Assembly: GCA_013400155.1 (NCBI GenBank)
Contig: VXBM01001619.1
Coordinates: forward strand, 89,819 to 153,818
Reading direction: 5' to 3'
From: Helopsaltes ochotensis
Lineage: Eukaryota > Chordata > Aves > Passeriformes > Locustellidae
Length of the DNA: 64,000 bases
Below are positions 14,701 through 26,900 of this stretch, piece by piece. Positions within the stretch are counted from its first letter, which is position 1, and each line of letters begins with the position of its first letter. Position numbers and translations under genes: made by a program. A model generated the notes under the pieces. The model was not told the origin of the DNA and made no database searches. It saw nothing but the letters and a program-made list of their open reading frames with translations.

Positions 14701-17700
14701 CATTTTCTTGTCCCAGTGGTGTGTATTAGTACCTGCTGTAGTGCTTGACTAAATCCTGAACACATTAGTGGTCCATGAAAGAGTAAAATACTCTATCCTG
14801 CTCAGCACAGTAATGCACTGCCCAAAATCCTTGCCATACACTGAATGAGACATGATCTTTGACCATGTAGGATAGTGCCCACATACTGTTTGGGTGGGTA
14901 AGGCAATCCCTGTGCAAGAGGTAGATTCAACACTGACTTTTGAGGAAAGCAATTATTCTTATAGCAACAGGTCCTCGCCAGCTCCTGCCCTTGCCACGGG
15001 CAAAGTAAAGAACAGCAAGAGAGTCTCTTCATTCTCTTTTAGTAACATACTGCTCAATCTTAGACTTAGAGTCACACCTTAATACTGGGGCTCTGAATCT
15101 GCTGAGGATAGGGATGAAGCTAAGGACTAAAGCTCTTGTTGATCAAACCACAGGAGAAATGCACAAAAGAGATAGCAAACTGCCTACCTGCCTGTCCTTA
15201 GACTTCTCAGGGCCAGACAAGGTCCAAGGTTTCTTCACAGACAAGACTGCTGAAGTTGAAGCAACCGGAGATTAAAAAAATCACCTTCCATTCAGACAAT
15301 ATTTGGCAAAGGACTTTCTCCTTGAAAGCTAGTTCTCAATGATACTTACAGATATCCTTGCATTGTCAGCTCATCCTTCCCAGGGGACTAAGACAACCTT
15401 ACTAGCATTAGATAATTTTGTCTTCTATTAACCTGTTCAAACTGTGGCTGTTACACAGCATGACGGTACAAACTGCAAATGTGAAGGAGCCACTAAACTC
15501 ACTGGAGGTCTCACCTAGTGTCTCACAGAAGGTCATGAGGGAAGACATCACCTCACTGCAAAGGTCTGACATTTATTTTTCATTACAGGAGAGGGAGTTG
15601 GTTGACATGGCATTAGTACAACTCAATTTTCATCTCAAGACAGTCTTAACTTCCACCAGCACTTTTCCTCTAACCTTCCACTACCCCTGCTCTGTAACCT
15701 GACAGCCTGCTTCTACCCTTGCAATGTCCAGGATCAAAAATGTCATGCTCATGCCTCTCAGATGTGAAAATGTTTCTCTTTGCCCTTAGAAATCATTGGT
15801 ACATTGCTGTAACACTTCTGTAAGGGAAAAACATGTTTATCCAAAATCCTCAGGTGCTAGAAAGAGTGGTTTCCACCCTAGAACACCCCACTATTGCCTC
15901 AGCTGCCAAAAATGAGCCATTGTGGCCCTGCACATGGGGCCTGATGTGATTTCACCCCAATAATGATTTTTTTTTCCCCAAAGTCACCTGCTGGAAAATC
16001 AGAAATAGGAATTAGACATCCTAACTCTGAATCTTACACTTCAATATGGCCATTGCTTCCCTCTTGTGCCTTTGCCAGTTTTATACAGTACTACTTTCAA
16101 TGATATTCAGCTCTTCAGATTCTCTCTCCTCCAAATGAAATCAATACAAGTCACTGCTAGTTTAAAAAATAAAGGAAACAATATTTTCAGTAACTCTAAC
16201 AATTGCCCAGAAAAAGAAAAAAACACGCCAGACACCTCCACCTCATCAGGCTTTTAGCTCTGCATGTGTAGCAGGCAGTCCTATGCACATGCCATATGAA
16301 AATCCCTGGGAGATGAGTGAATGCAGTAACCATGGCCTATCTTATGGTACTTGATAAACAAAAAGGAACTAAATAAACAGTTTTTTCTCTTTTTTTGACA
16401 ATCTGCTCTATTTCTTCCTAGTACTGAAAAAAGGAAAGCGAAAAGCCTATTCTTAGGTACATCAAGTTCTTGACAATGTCACAGCCCTGCGTTCTGGGCA
16501 GCTGCCACTCACCAGAAGTTTGGGGAAGGAGAGTCAGCTGCTGAGAGGGCTGGCAGCCTGGATCCCTGTAGCACCCTCACACCACCACCACCACCACACC
16601 AGGACCTCCTAAAGGCTTCAGAGGCAAGAGGCACAAGGCAACAACAACCCAAGAACCCTGGAAAATAATGGCAAGATTTCTAGTGATTTCAGACAGGTCA
16701 GTGTGTCACCCAGATACTTTTGCAGCAGACACTCACATTACTGATTTCATCTATTTCATCTATTTCAGCCAATTAAACACATTTCAACTGATCCTCACCC
16801 CACCAGCACATCATGTTGTCCTGCCTGGCACCACAGGTGAACAGAGCAGAGTGATGCACCAGGGATGAGGTAGAATCTGCTGGCAGCCTGGGATGGAGGA
16901 ATCCACAGTGAAGTAGTACCCGCATATCTGCATGAGGCAAGATCAGAAGTCTATAATAAAGCTAATTCAATTTTCCTTAAAAAAACAAAACAAAACAAAC
17001 AAACAAACAAACAAAAAAACACCACACCAAACAAACAAAAAAACACCTAAGTGGAAAACACTGAAGTACATAGAATTCACATGTGCTTTTTTTTTTTTTT
17101 TTTCTGCTAAAAGTCTGGTTCCAAGGCATGTATAATGATGTAAATTTTAAAAACTCTTCTTGGATGACATAATCTCAAAAAATCCCCTTCATATCAAAAA
17201 TACGTTTCTCTTATAAAACTGAAAACATCCCCTATGATGCTAACTATTTTGTATGCATCTCAGTCATTTTATTATTTGCATCCAGTTGGAGATGGCAGAA
17301 CTTCTCAGGGGGAAACTAACATGGGTATTTTAAGGGTTGTTTTTTCTTTTTTTTTTCAGTTTTCTATGTGCAAAATCTAGAGGCTTGTTTTTCTCTTTTA
17401 TCTGAGAGAAAAAAATGATCCTAAATTCAAAGCAGCACTGAAATACAAGGCTCTGCCAGATGTTACATAAAAGGTGATGTAATGCTGAAGTATTTCATTA
17501 CACATGCAGGTCTGTTCCTCAGCCCAGCAGTGATTTATTACATTTTGTCAATCCCATTTTATGTACCTGCATCATTTTTACATCATTTTTCTTCATGACT
17601 TTGTTATAGTCTCACAGAAGCACATAGAGATAACATCATAACAGTGCAGCCAATGAAGTTAGCATTTTACAAATAATGTTACTAATAAATAAATATACCA

Positions 17701-18559
17701 GTGAGGGGAAAATGGTCTTTCTGAGAGAGTGAAAAGCAAATTTACCTTTGAATAATCTGATGGGGGGAGGAGGCCATAAGTCCAATAGGAAAATTGAGTT
17801 TATATCCTCTCGGAGAAGCTCCTGCCTTCATGCAGAACAGTGAGGAAATGCTGTTCTTGCCTCTTTTTAGTTTAATCTCACATTCCCTTTGTTCTCCTAA
17901 TGTGTTCTGTGTGCTGCTGGCTAGATCCTGTGCACCAGCTGCTTGGTTAAACAGATGCATCAGCAAGTGAAAGAAGAGCAATACATAAAATCTGTTTTGA
18001 CCCTGAAAATATCAAGCTATTGGACACACCAGCTTTTTTTCCTGATCATCCATCAAGATTTATTAGAAAAAAACACACCCAACAACATTGCTTCTTAAAG
18101 GGAGAAAAAGAATTCCAGAAACTGTAAGTTCGAAAGATATGAAGGTCATGTCAAAATAATGTAGCAGGCTATTTAGAAGATGCATTCCTACAGCAATATT
18201 GTTAAAGAAAATAATACTTCTAACATGCAGCTTGCCAAAAATCCCATTAGACAACTGAAACAGAGAAGTCCTCTTTTGTAGCAGTCAGCCATTAACCTGC
18301 ACCAAGCAAAATGTTGCAGTGAGAAGCTGCAGTTGAAAAGAATTTAAAATTTTCATCTTCCTAAAAACACAGATTTTGCTTTCTCTGAGTCGCTAGAAAA
18401 CCAAAGAAATCTTGATTTCTCTCTTTTTATTATTTGTTTATTTCTTGACATTTTAAATGTCTCCCCCTTGGACATATAAAAGGCAAATCCCTGGTGTTTT
18501 CTAGGTGACTTCCTTCTGAGGGGAACTGAGGCTCCCATGTGCCAAAAGGATTTTCTATT
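8800..18559. other. Intergenic DNA with simple repeats only
   Basis: No gene was recognised. The visible elements are low-complexity: a C-run near 14,346, a short CCA tract near 16,578, an A/CAAA-rich tract at about 16,980-17,045, and a T-run near 17,087. The stretch near 17,450-17,700 is AT-rich and looks unique. A 134-codon frame at 9,253-9,657 resembles no family I know. Confidence 0.6.
16979..17045. repeat. A-rich (CAAA)n simple repeat
   Basis: An imperfect tandem tract of CAAA/CAAAA units, followed about 40 bp later by a T-homopolymer. The short peptide it encodes (runs of K, T and N) is an artefact. Confidence 0.85.
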
Positions 18560-20725
18560 CCATAGGGAAATCTGCTGCCTCCCTGGAGCCTGGGTGAGAG
18601 ATGTTACTAGAAGATTCCCACAACTGATTATTATTCACTGTTGTTGTGCAGGTTGGCAGTAATGCCACTGAGGAGAAAAGTCCTAGGGCAATGAAAAAGG
18701 ATTTCAGGGCACTGAGATAACTGGTTGTAAGGACAGGAGCATAGATGTTGTTTTCCTCAATTCCTCCAGCATCAGGGAAGAATGCCAAAAGGAACAGCCA
18801 CCTAATCAACATGTGGCTTAAAGATTGGTGTCACTGGTGGAATTTTGGCTTTTTTGCTCATGGGGTGTTTTATATGGCACCAGGCCTGATGGAAAGACAT
18901 AGGGTTTACCTATCTAAAAAAGGGAAAAGGATTCTAGCCCATGAGTTGGCAGGGCTGATTGAGAGGGTTTTAAAACAGGTTTGAAGGGAATATAAAACTA
19001 GCCTCAGCAGAAATGAGCCTAGAGTGAGCATGCCAGCATTGGAGGTGAAATCAGTAGCCCAGCTGAAGAGCATCCACACCAGTGCACACAGTATGGTAAC
19101 AAAGCAACAAACAGGAGGAAGCCATTGGCAGCAGGAAAGCTGTGACAGTCACCATCACCGAAAGGTGGTGGGATGACTCACATGGCTGGAGAGCTGCCAT
19201 GATGGTTATAAGGGTTCTCCAAGTGGACAGGTGGAGAAGCAGAGGATGTCTTTGTACATTAGGGAGTGTTTCACTGCACAGAGTGCAAGGACAGTGATGC
19301 CACAGTTGAGTGGCTATGGGTAAAATTCATGGGGAAGGCTAACAAGGCAGGTGTACTGGTGGGAGTCTGTTACAGGCTACACAACCAGAATGAAGAGGCA
19401 GATGAAGTATTCCATGAGTGGCTGACCGAGATTCTCCCTTGTTCTCATGGGAGACTTTACCTTGCTGGAAGTCTGCTGGAAACTCAACACAGCTGAGAGA
19501 GGGCAGTCAAGGAGATTCCTGAGTATGTGGAAGATAACTTCCTGACTTCCTAAGTGAGCCTATTGGAGCAGTGCCCTGACAGACCTGATGTTTGCAAACA
19601 AAGCAGGGCTGGTAGGGGATGTGGATCATTTCAATGATCATGAAATAATTGTGTTGAAGTAAGGAAGGGGATAACAAATCCTCTGCCTGGGACTTCATCC
19701 TGTTCAAACACTGGTTCATAGAGTTCCCTGGAAAAGAGTCCTTAATATCAACTGGGTCCAGGAAGGCTGGACATACTTTAGGAGGAAATCTTAAAGGTGC
19801 AGGAGCAGGCCATCCTATGTGCCTAAAGAAAAGCCAGCTGGGAAGAAGACTGGCCTGGATGAACAGGGAGCTTTTACAGGAATTCAGGGAAGAGAACTTT
19901 TGACCTTTGAAAGAAGGTGAAGGGAACTCTGAAAGAGTACAAGGGTGTTGTTAGGTAATGTAGACAGAAATTTAGAAAGGTGAAAGCTCAACTAGAACTG
20001 ATAATCTGGTCACTGCTTTGAAACGTAAAATGTTTTTTTAAAATCCTTCAAACAAAAGGAGGTACAAGGAAGATCTCCATTCTTTATTAGACAGGGGGAC
20101 AACATTTTCACCAAGGATGAGGAAAAGACGGAGATACTTGATGCCTTCTTTGCCTCAGTCTTTTACAGAAAATACTAGATATCCTACAGGTTGCTGGTAG
20201 ACAGGGACAGGGAGCAGAAAAGGCCCTCTGAAATCCATGAATAAGTAGTGACCTGCTGATCTAGTCAGACATTCCTAAGTGTATAGCACCAGATGAGATT
20301 CATCTAAGGATACTGAGGGAGGTGGCAGAAGATCTCGCCAAGCTGCTCTCCATCATTTATCAGTCATGGCTAACCAGAGAGGTCCCAGCTGTCTGAAAGC
20401 TGGACAGTGTGATGCCTATGCAAAAGAAGAGCCAGAAGGAGGATGTGGGGAACTGCAGCCTGTCAGCCTGACCCTGCTGCTGGAGTAGGTTATGGAATAA
20501 AGATCTTCTTGTAGGTGATCGTGTAGCACATACTGGACAATCAAGGGATCAGGCCTAGCCAGCAGGGAAAGGTAGGCCTTGCCTCACCAACCTGATCTCC
20601 ACTTATGAGCAAGTGACCTGCCTGGTGGATGAGGGAAAGGCTGTAGCTGTTGCTGACCACTTGGACTTTAGTAAAGCCTTTGATACTGTCTCCCATAGCA
20701 TTCTCCTGGAAAACTGGTAGCTTTG
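18560..20725 (+). mobile_element. CR1 LINE copy with ORF1 and ORF2 remnants
   Basis: This is a decayed CR1 (chicken repeat 1) non-LTR retrotransposon. About 18,640-18,984 reads as the C-terminal part of the CR1 ORF1 esterase-like domain (VGSN-like start, then RHRVYLSKKGKRILAHELAG). About 19,270-19,700 resembles the ORF2 endonuclease region (LWVKFMGKANKAGVLVGVCY, then a MGDF-like step and FANKAGLVGDV in another frame). About 20,100-20,720 resembles the reverse-transcriptase N-terminal part (KDEEKTE..DAFFASVF, LTNLIS-like, DFSKAFDTVSHSILLE). The copy stops just after RT motif A, so the rest of RT and the 3' tail are missing. Several stops and frame changes show that it is inactive. Confidence 0.9.
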
Positions 20726-23662
20726 GTAGATGCAGGCTGCTTTTTCCTTCTCATTAGAGTTAAAAAAAAAAAAGAAGTTTGTTGTCCAACGAGCCATGAG
20801 ATTTCAACTGGGCAAATAGGAGTTTGATCTCTTTTCGGATAAAAGAGATGTTACAAATAAGAATTTTATCTTGCATGGAGGCATGACAAAGTATGAGACA
20901 GAATCCTTCTTGATTACAATCTTCCATCATTTTGATTTTATAATTACAGCTTTCAATTGTTACCTTGGTGAAAGATTAAAACATCATTACTTGTCATACA
21001 TACTTCACACTTTAGTAAATTTTAATAAACTGAATGCATGAGAAATGTTCATATTATCTTTCACAGTACTGGGATGCTAATGACATTTCTATTGATTTGA
21101 ATTGACCTACATTTATTGGTCAAAATAACTCATAATCAGGCAAGGCATGGACTTCCACTATCAACACTAACAAATGAAGACTGCTGAGCACTGAAATGTC
21201 TAAAAGAGATTCATTAATCAGAAACATGTTAAAACAACTGGCAATGCGCTAGGGAGGTCTTATCTTCCTAATGATCAACCTTTTTGGTCTATTGATCTGT
21301 TTGTAAAGGATACATACTGGTGATCTCTTCATGACAGCACTAGGGAGGAGGTAAAGGAGAGCACTACAAAATAGGCAACACAAGTAAAGGAAGCCATCTC
21401 AGACACAGGTGTCCATCAGCCATGTGAGCCTTCTTCACCACCCTGGCACTTTGGTAGGAAGACACACCGTCCTGGGGATCTGGCCTTTGCTTGCTGTTAC
21501 AGAAATCTTTTCTTCATGGTGCTCATCACCCAGGCCACTCAAGACAAACCCTTGGATTCGCCATCAGCGTGCCTTGCCAAACCACAGCTGGTGCTAGCAC
21601 TAGCCTTCACAGCTGTGACAACCAATGCCACTACACCATGTGTATGCCAGGTTTAGTTTATGCTGCTCCAACCTGGTCAACACAGGGTAACAAAGCCTCT
21701 CCCATGAAGGAAGTGATGGGGAGCAAATCTCGGAGGTTTTTGTCAGTTCTGAATACAATAAACACAAATTGCAAGACAGTCTGCTTTTCTTACCACAAAT
21801 ACTGCAAGTAATTTAAGACTCCAAGTTACCCATTTAACTTAAATACCCCATCTATTAAGACAAGCAGAGATATTTGCTACTCAATATTCCTAAAAGTTCT
21901 AGAAATCTAGTGCAAGTGGCAGTTTTTTCCTGAATCATATTTTGTTGTTTGAACCTATATTGGTGCTTTCTCTTCTATTTTTAAGCACAACCCAATAGCA
22001 AGATGATGTAATCAGGTCTTGAATTACACAGACTTCATTACTATTATCAATATGTTACAGAACAGTTGCTAATATACTCTGAAATATTATAAATAATTAA
22101 AACTTAAATACATTTGTTGAATAAATATGGTACATCAGGGATACACTTTTTTCTCTTTTTCTCTTATGGTCCAATATTGGGATGCCATGAACCTACACAC
22201 CTGCCAGTTTTATAAACAATTCACCTCTAAGCACTTGAGGAATACCAGTAACAGCAATAGACATAAACACAGCCTTAAAGCTGAGCACATGCAGAAGTGT
22301 TTGGAAGACCAAGATTTACTTTATTGCCTTCTACTGATCTTGAGTTCCCATGTCAGTCAGTGAAGGGAGAACATTTACCGTTCTGTATGACAACCCAATA
22401 ATACTATTTATGGTTTTAATGCATGAACTTACAGGTATATGCAATGCAGTAATTTACAGCAGAATTTCATCAGCCACAGAATGCATTAGCAAAACTGCAG
22501 CTGAGTTGAATTACCATCTGATTTCTAAAATTACCACCAGAAATCTTAATTGTCCCTCTCCCTCTTTATCACCAACCTTCATGGGTGGGTAGGTGCACTG
22601 TCATGGTTTAACATGTACAACGTAAACCACTTCATTTATTAGTGCGCTTGCTCTACCACTGCTGTGTTCTTCGCTTCACAAGCCTCCAACACAGAAGTAT
22701 GGATGTGTTGTTGTATCTCTATATTATTTTTTGAGACTCAACTTTACCAGGTATGGAGAATGCATAACTGCTGTGGTAACCCTTAGAAACCATGCTCATC
22801 ATGTTACACAGCACATGCACACACATAGATGTTCAACAGTCCCTTCCCTAAAATTTGCTAACTCATTTGCAATGTATCACCCAATAGCAGAAAAAGTGGT
22901 TTATACATATCATTCACTGCAGATCATTTAACTCCATAAAGAAAGTGAGATGAAGGTATTTAGAAAGCAAAATTGATTACAATCCTCCATCACTTTGACT
23001 TTCTTGTGTATCTTGATATATTCCTGTGGAAACAAAGGACAAATTGTCTGCATTCCCTCTGTTGTAGAGGTTATTGGTTACTCAATGAATCTGACTGTTC
23101 CAAAAGCTGTGCTGTGAACACAGGCTGGCCAGGGTTTGAGGCCCTACTTCTACACTACAATACTGAATGAAATCCAGAGAGTTCAGGAGGAACCACATGA
23201 GTCTTGGTTGAAGTTTGGCACAGATGCATATGTATTTGTGGAATAAATACTGTAAATGCAAGAAAGAGCTGCACAAAATTGCACTGACTGAGAGTTTGAT
23301 CTTCAAGTGTTTTAAAAATACATCAGGGTGAGTGGATGTCACTGAGTCACGTTACAGGCTTATGCACCACATTTCAAGACGGTTCAAATCAAGTCTTCCT
23401 GATACTATATCCCTCTTCTATCAGACAGAATTGCTTTGCTGACTAGGACATTTTCATAGGCAGCAGACACATTACAAAAGCCCACTGCAAATGACTGTTT
23501 TAAGATCTAAAACATATTAACATCTAACTCTAAAGGTAAAATACAAATGCATACACCAGGAAAATTGAACTGAGCTTGGAAGGCCTAATGAAGGGAATCT
23601 CTGAAGCAGTCAGTGCTTTGGACCAGCAACACCAAAAACCAGTGGACTGTAAATGATATTTT
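20726..23662. other. Intergenic DNA, nothing firmly recognised
   Basis: AT-rich sequence. A short TGTCATGGTTTAAC string near 22,602 resembles the start of an avian ERVL-type LTR, but it cannot be followed further. No gene is supported. Confidence 0.6.
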
Positions 23663-23985
23663 AGGATCATAGAATCCTGACTAGGAAGGGACCTACAAAG
23701 GTCTTCAACTCCAGGCCTTGCTCAGGACACCTCCAAGAATCAAACCACATTCCTGACAGTGTTTTCCAAATGATTCTTGAACTATGGCTTCCTGTCATAA
23801 CCACTTTCCCGGGAAGTCTGTTCCAGTGTCCAACTACCTTCTGGACAAAAAAGCTTTTCCTAAAATATCGAAAGCTATACCTATCCTGACACAGCTTCAT
23901 GCCATTCCCTCAGGTCTTATCTCCCATGATAAAACATAATTCCTTAGCTCCCTGCACATCTTCAGAATTGGAGATACGATGACCT
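23663..23985 (-). mobile_element. CR1 LINE 3' fragment
   Basis: On the + strand it opens with the typical reverse-complement CR1 tail (ATCATAGAATCCTGACTAGG, then a GGGACCT-type block). Its minus-strand frame reads YRKSFFVQKVVGHWNRLPGK-like residues, close to the C-terminal end of CR1 ORF2. It is 5'-truncated, as most avian CR1 copies are. Confidence 0.88.
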
Positions 23986-26900
23986 TCAAATGTTGCTGCA
24001 GAAATACATTATGTTGGGGATTTTGTGTTTCTTCATGCTTAAAAATCAGAGTTCCAAGCAACATCACCAGTGCACTTGCTTCAGTTCAAGACCACAGGCA
24101 AAATCTCCTGAACAACTTGCTCATATCCATAAAATAAAGATATTCCAGCCTCTGAACTTACTTGCAGTGAATGAGCAGCCAACAAAACATCCCTGGATAT
24201 CAGCCCACCAGACTTCATATGCTCACCAGGAAAGCTTGGTACCAGGAAAACAAAACCACACTAACTCCTAAGAAAATCAGCAGCAATTTTCTTCTGATTA
24301 TAATGTCTCAGGAAAAATCAGACCCTGTCCCTCACAGTCAAAGACACAAAACGAGACACTTTTATCTTGTTGATGATTTGTTGATTAATGGCTTCCAAAC
24401 AGTTGAGGTCATTTACCGCATATCCAACATGACTGATGAAACCCACTGTGGTAATAATCTCAAATCAGAGACATCAAAAATGAGCCTCAAGGACAGATTT
24501 CTCCCTCTCCTACCCCCATATAATGGCCATTTATAGAGCTACAATAAGCCTCAAAGTGCATGTCAGAACACCAAATTTAAACACAGGAGACTGACTTGCA
24601 AAGTGAAATGAATGTAGTAGATTTTCCTCACTATATGATTTAGCTTAAGAGGGCTCTTATGGAATCACTGTTAAAAGAAAAAAATCGATAAAATTATGGC
24701 AGTGACACAAAGCCAATAAAGCAGATAAATTTGGAATCAAGGAATCACTCTTGCACTGCATCACTCCTTAAGAGAACAAAATGTGTTGCTAAACTAAAGC
24801 CCCATTAAAATGTCATCTACTCTTCCTGTTATTCTTTCCATGGTCACTGTTTACCAGGGTTTCTACTTTCTAATCAATTGACTTTTAATATCTTGCTCGT
24901 GCCGTGTGAAGAATTGACTTTAGAGCCTCCATTCACTCCAGGAGGACCAGGACCTCACACTAGGATTTTATTGGGCCTGTGGCTTGGCATAACCCTGCAC
25001 CTATGCCCACCACCTGCCCATTCCAATCCTCTGTCCACTAGATATCTTCACAGCTTCAGCAGCAGCAAGAAATTCCTACCTCTTGCTGAGCACAGGTACT
25101 TACATATACGTGTATAAATACGGATACAGAAACGTAAACATAAATATCCCTGTATGTGTTATCTATGATTCCAAGGAGGGAAAGATGAAGTGTATACAGA
25201 TAAACTAAAGATTTCAAATATGTATAGGTCCCAGTGCCCTATTAGCTCACACAGTTATCCTGCCCAGCAATCCAGCTGCACAGCCTAGGTTATATTGGAG
25301 CACCACTACATCGGAGAGGTGTCATCTCCTGGTTCCCAAGTTTTCTCTTCTCTCTGCTCTAAATTAGGTGGGACTTTGACTGAAGGACCTGCAGTTCTGA
25401 TATGTGGTCAGGATCATGGGTATGATCCTGTCTTCCCTTCACCAAGGGTCATGGCTCAGCTGGGGTTCTCATTCCTCTGCTTGTCCGGTTGTGGACTGAC
25501 ACAGGTGAATCACTACAACAGAAAAGAGAGAGTCATAGATTTCAAGGCTGGGGAGGAGCTGCAAGTGTTTAGGATTCTCTCTTGTAATCTGTTGATTTTG
25601 CCCTTCTTTGTTGCAACAGAATACTTTTAACCTCTTTACAGATGTATGTGGAAATGTGAATTTTGTTGTTGTCATGTATTGCTAAAGAAAATATAAATGC
25701 TGTATGACTCAAAGATCTCCAGCCAGAAGATAAGAGCTTAAAAATGGAACAAAATTGCTATTTACAATTTTAATGAGCAGCTCTCCCACTGAAAAATGCT
25801 TTTCAATTTAAACTCTATTAAGAGGAAATTAGGAGATCACCCATCACAGTGTTTTTATTTTAAAATGAAAACTAAGAACATCAAATTGCTATCAGCAGAA
25901 ATGTTTGATAGACCCAGAAATAAATTAAACCATTTTATTACATTTTTTACCCCCCATGTTTATATTATAGTCTCCAGCACTTTACATTTAATAGACGAAA
26001 TCATTAAGAAGGTGGTGTAAATTGAGATTTTGGGCCAACTCCTCATTGCTCTGGAATCAATGACAGAACTGGCACTGATTTCCATATGATCAGCATTTAG
26101 GATGTTTGTATTAACAGTACATACAACACAAAAAGGGGCTGACCCTTGATTCTTCACTTGACCTTTCTCTCGCTGGTGTCAAGAGGAGAACACAATGACC
26201 GTGTGTAACATAAAACTTTTATACTTGCTCTCCGGATTCCTTTGTAAAATAAATACCTAGATATAGGTGCATCATGTAGATATGTTAGGGATAAATGCAT
26301 GCATCTGTGTGTAGCTGTGGGTGCAGCACTCTGTCTGTATGTATGTCAGTGCTAAATATTGCACAGCACTGCCCAGGTGGCAAAGAGGCTGTCGTGTAAG
26401 TGATAATTTAGTCTGTGTTAAATGTGCATGTGCAGTGTATGGCTCAGGAAAGCAGGTAGTATGATATACCAGCATACAGACTCCTGTGATTTTATTTGCA
26501 GAGCAACCAGTACCTGAAACATAGTTTTCAGGTGTCCAAAACTACCTGATTTAGAAAAATTACATTATCCCATGCCTTTTCTTCCAGGAAAGATTCCGAA
26601 AATACCTCATTTCAGTCTAGCCAAAAATATAGTAACACAAATCTTTCTCATAATTCATGGCTTCTTCTGCAGTAATGACCAAAACCAAGAAGCATAAAGA
26701 GACACAAAAAAGGAGAAAAAAAAGACCAACTAGAGTTTTGCAAACCTCAGGAAAAACATAAACTGTAATTGTATTCACAATTAAAATGTTTCAAATCAGT
26801 GCATGACAACAAAGAAAGCTCCTGTCTTTCTTTGGTTGAGTATTTTTTATTTTCATATGAACTGTATTAGCTCAGCCATTCCTTGATCTAGTTTCCATCA

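Noticed and set aside
16578..16600. CCA triplet run, considered as coding or CRISPR-like
   Set aside because: A short simple repeat. There are no spaced direct repeats anywhere in the window that resemble a CRISPR array.
22602..22660. TGTCATGGTTTAAC string like an avian ERVL LTR start
   Set aside because: The following bases do not continue in the LTR word order and no end or duplication is seen.
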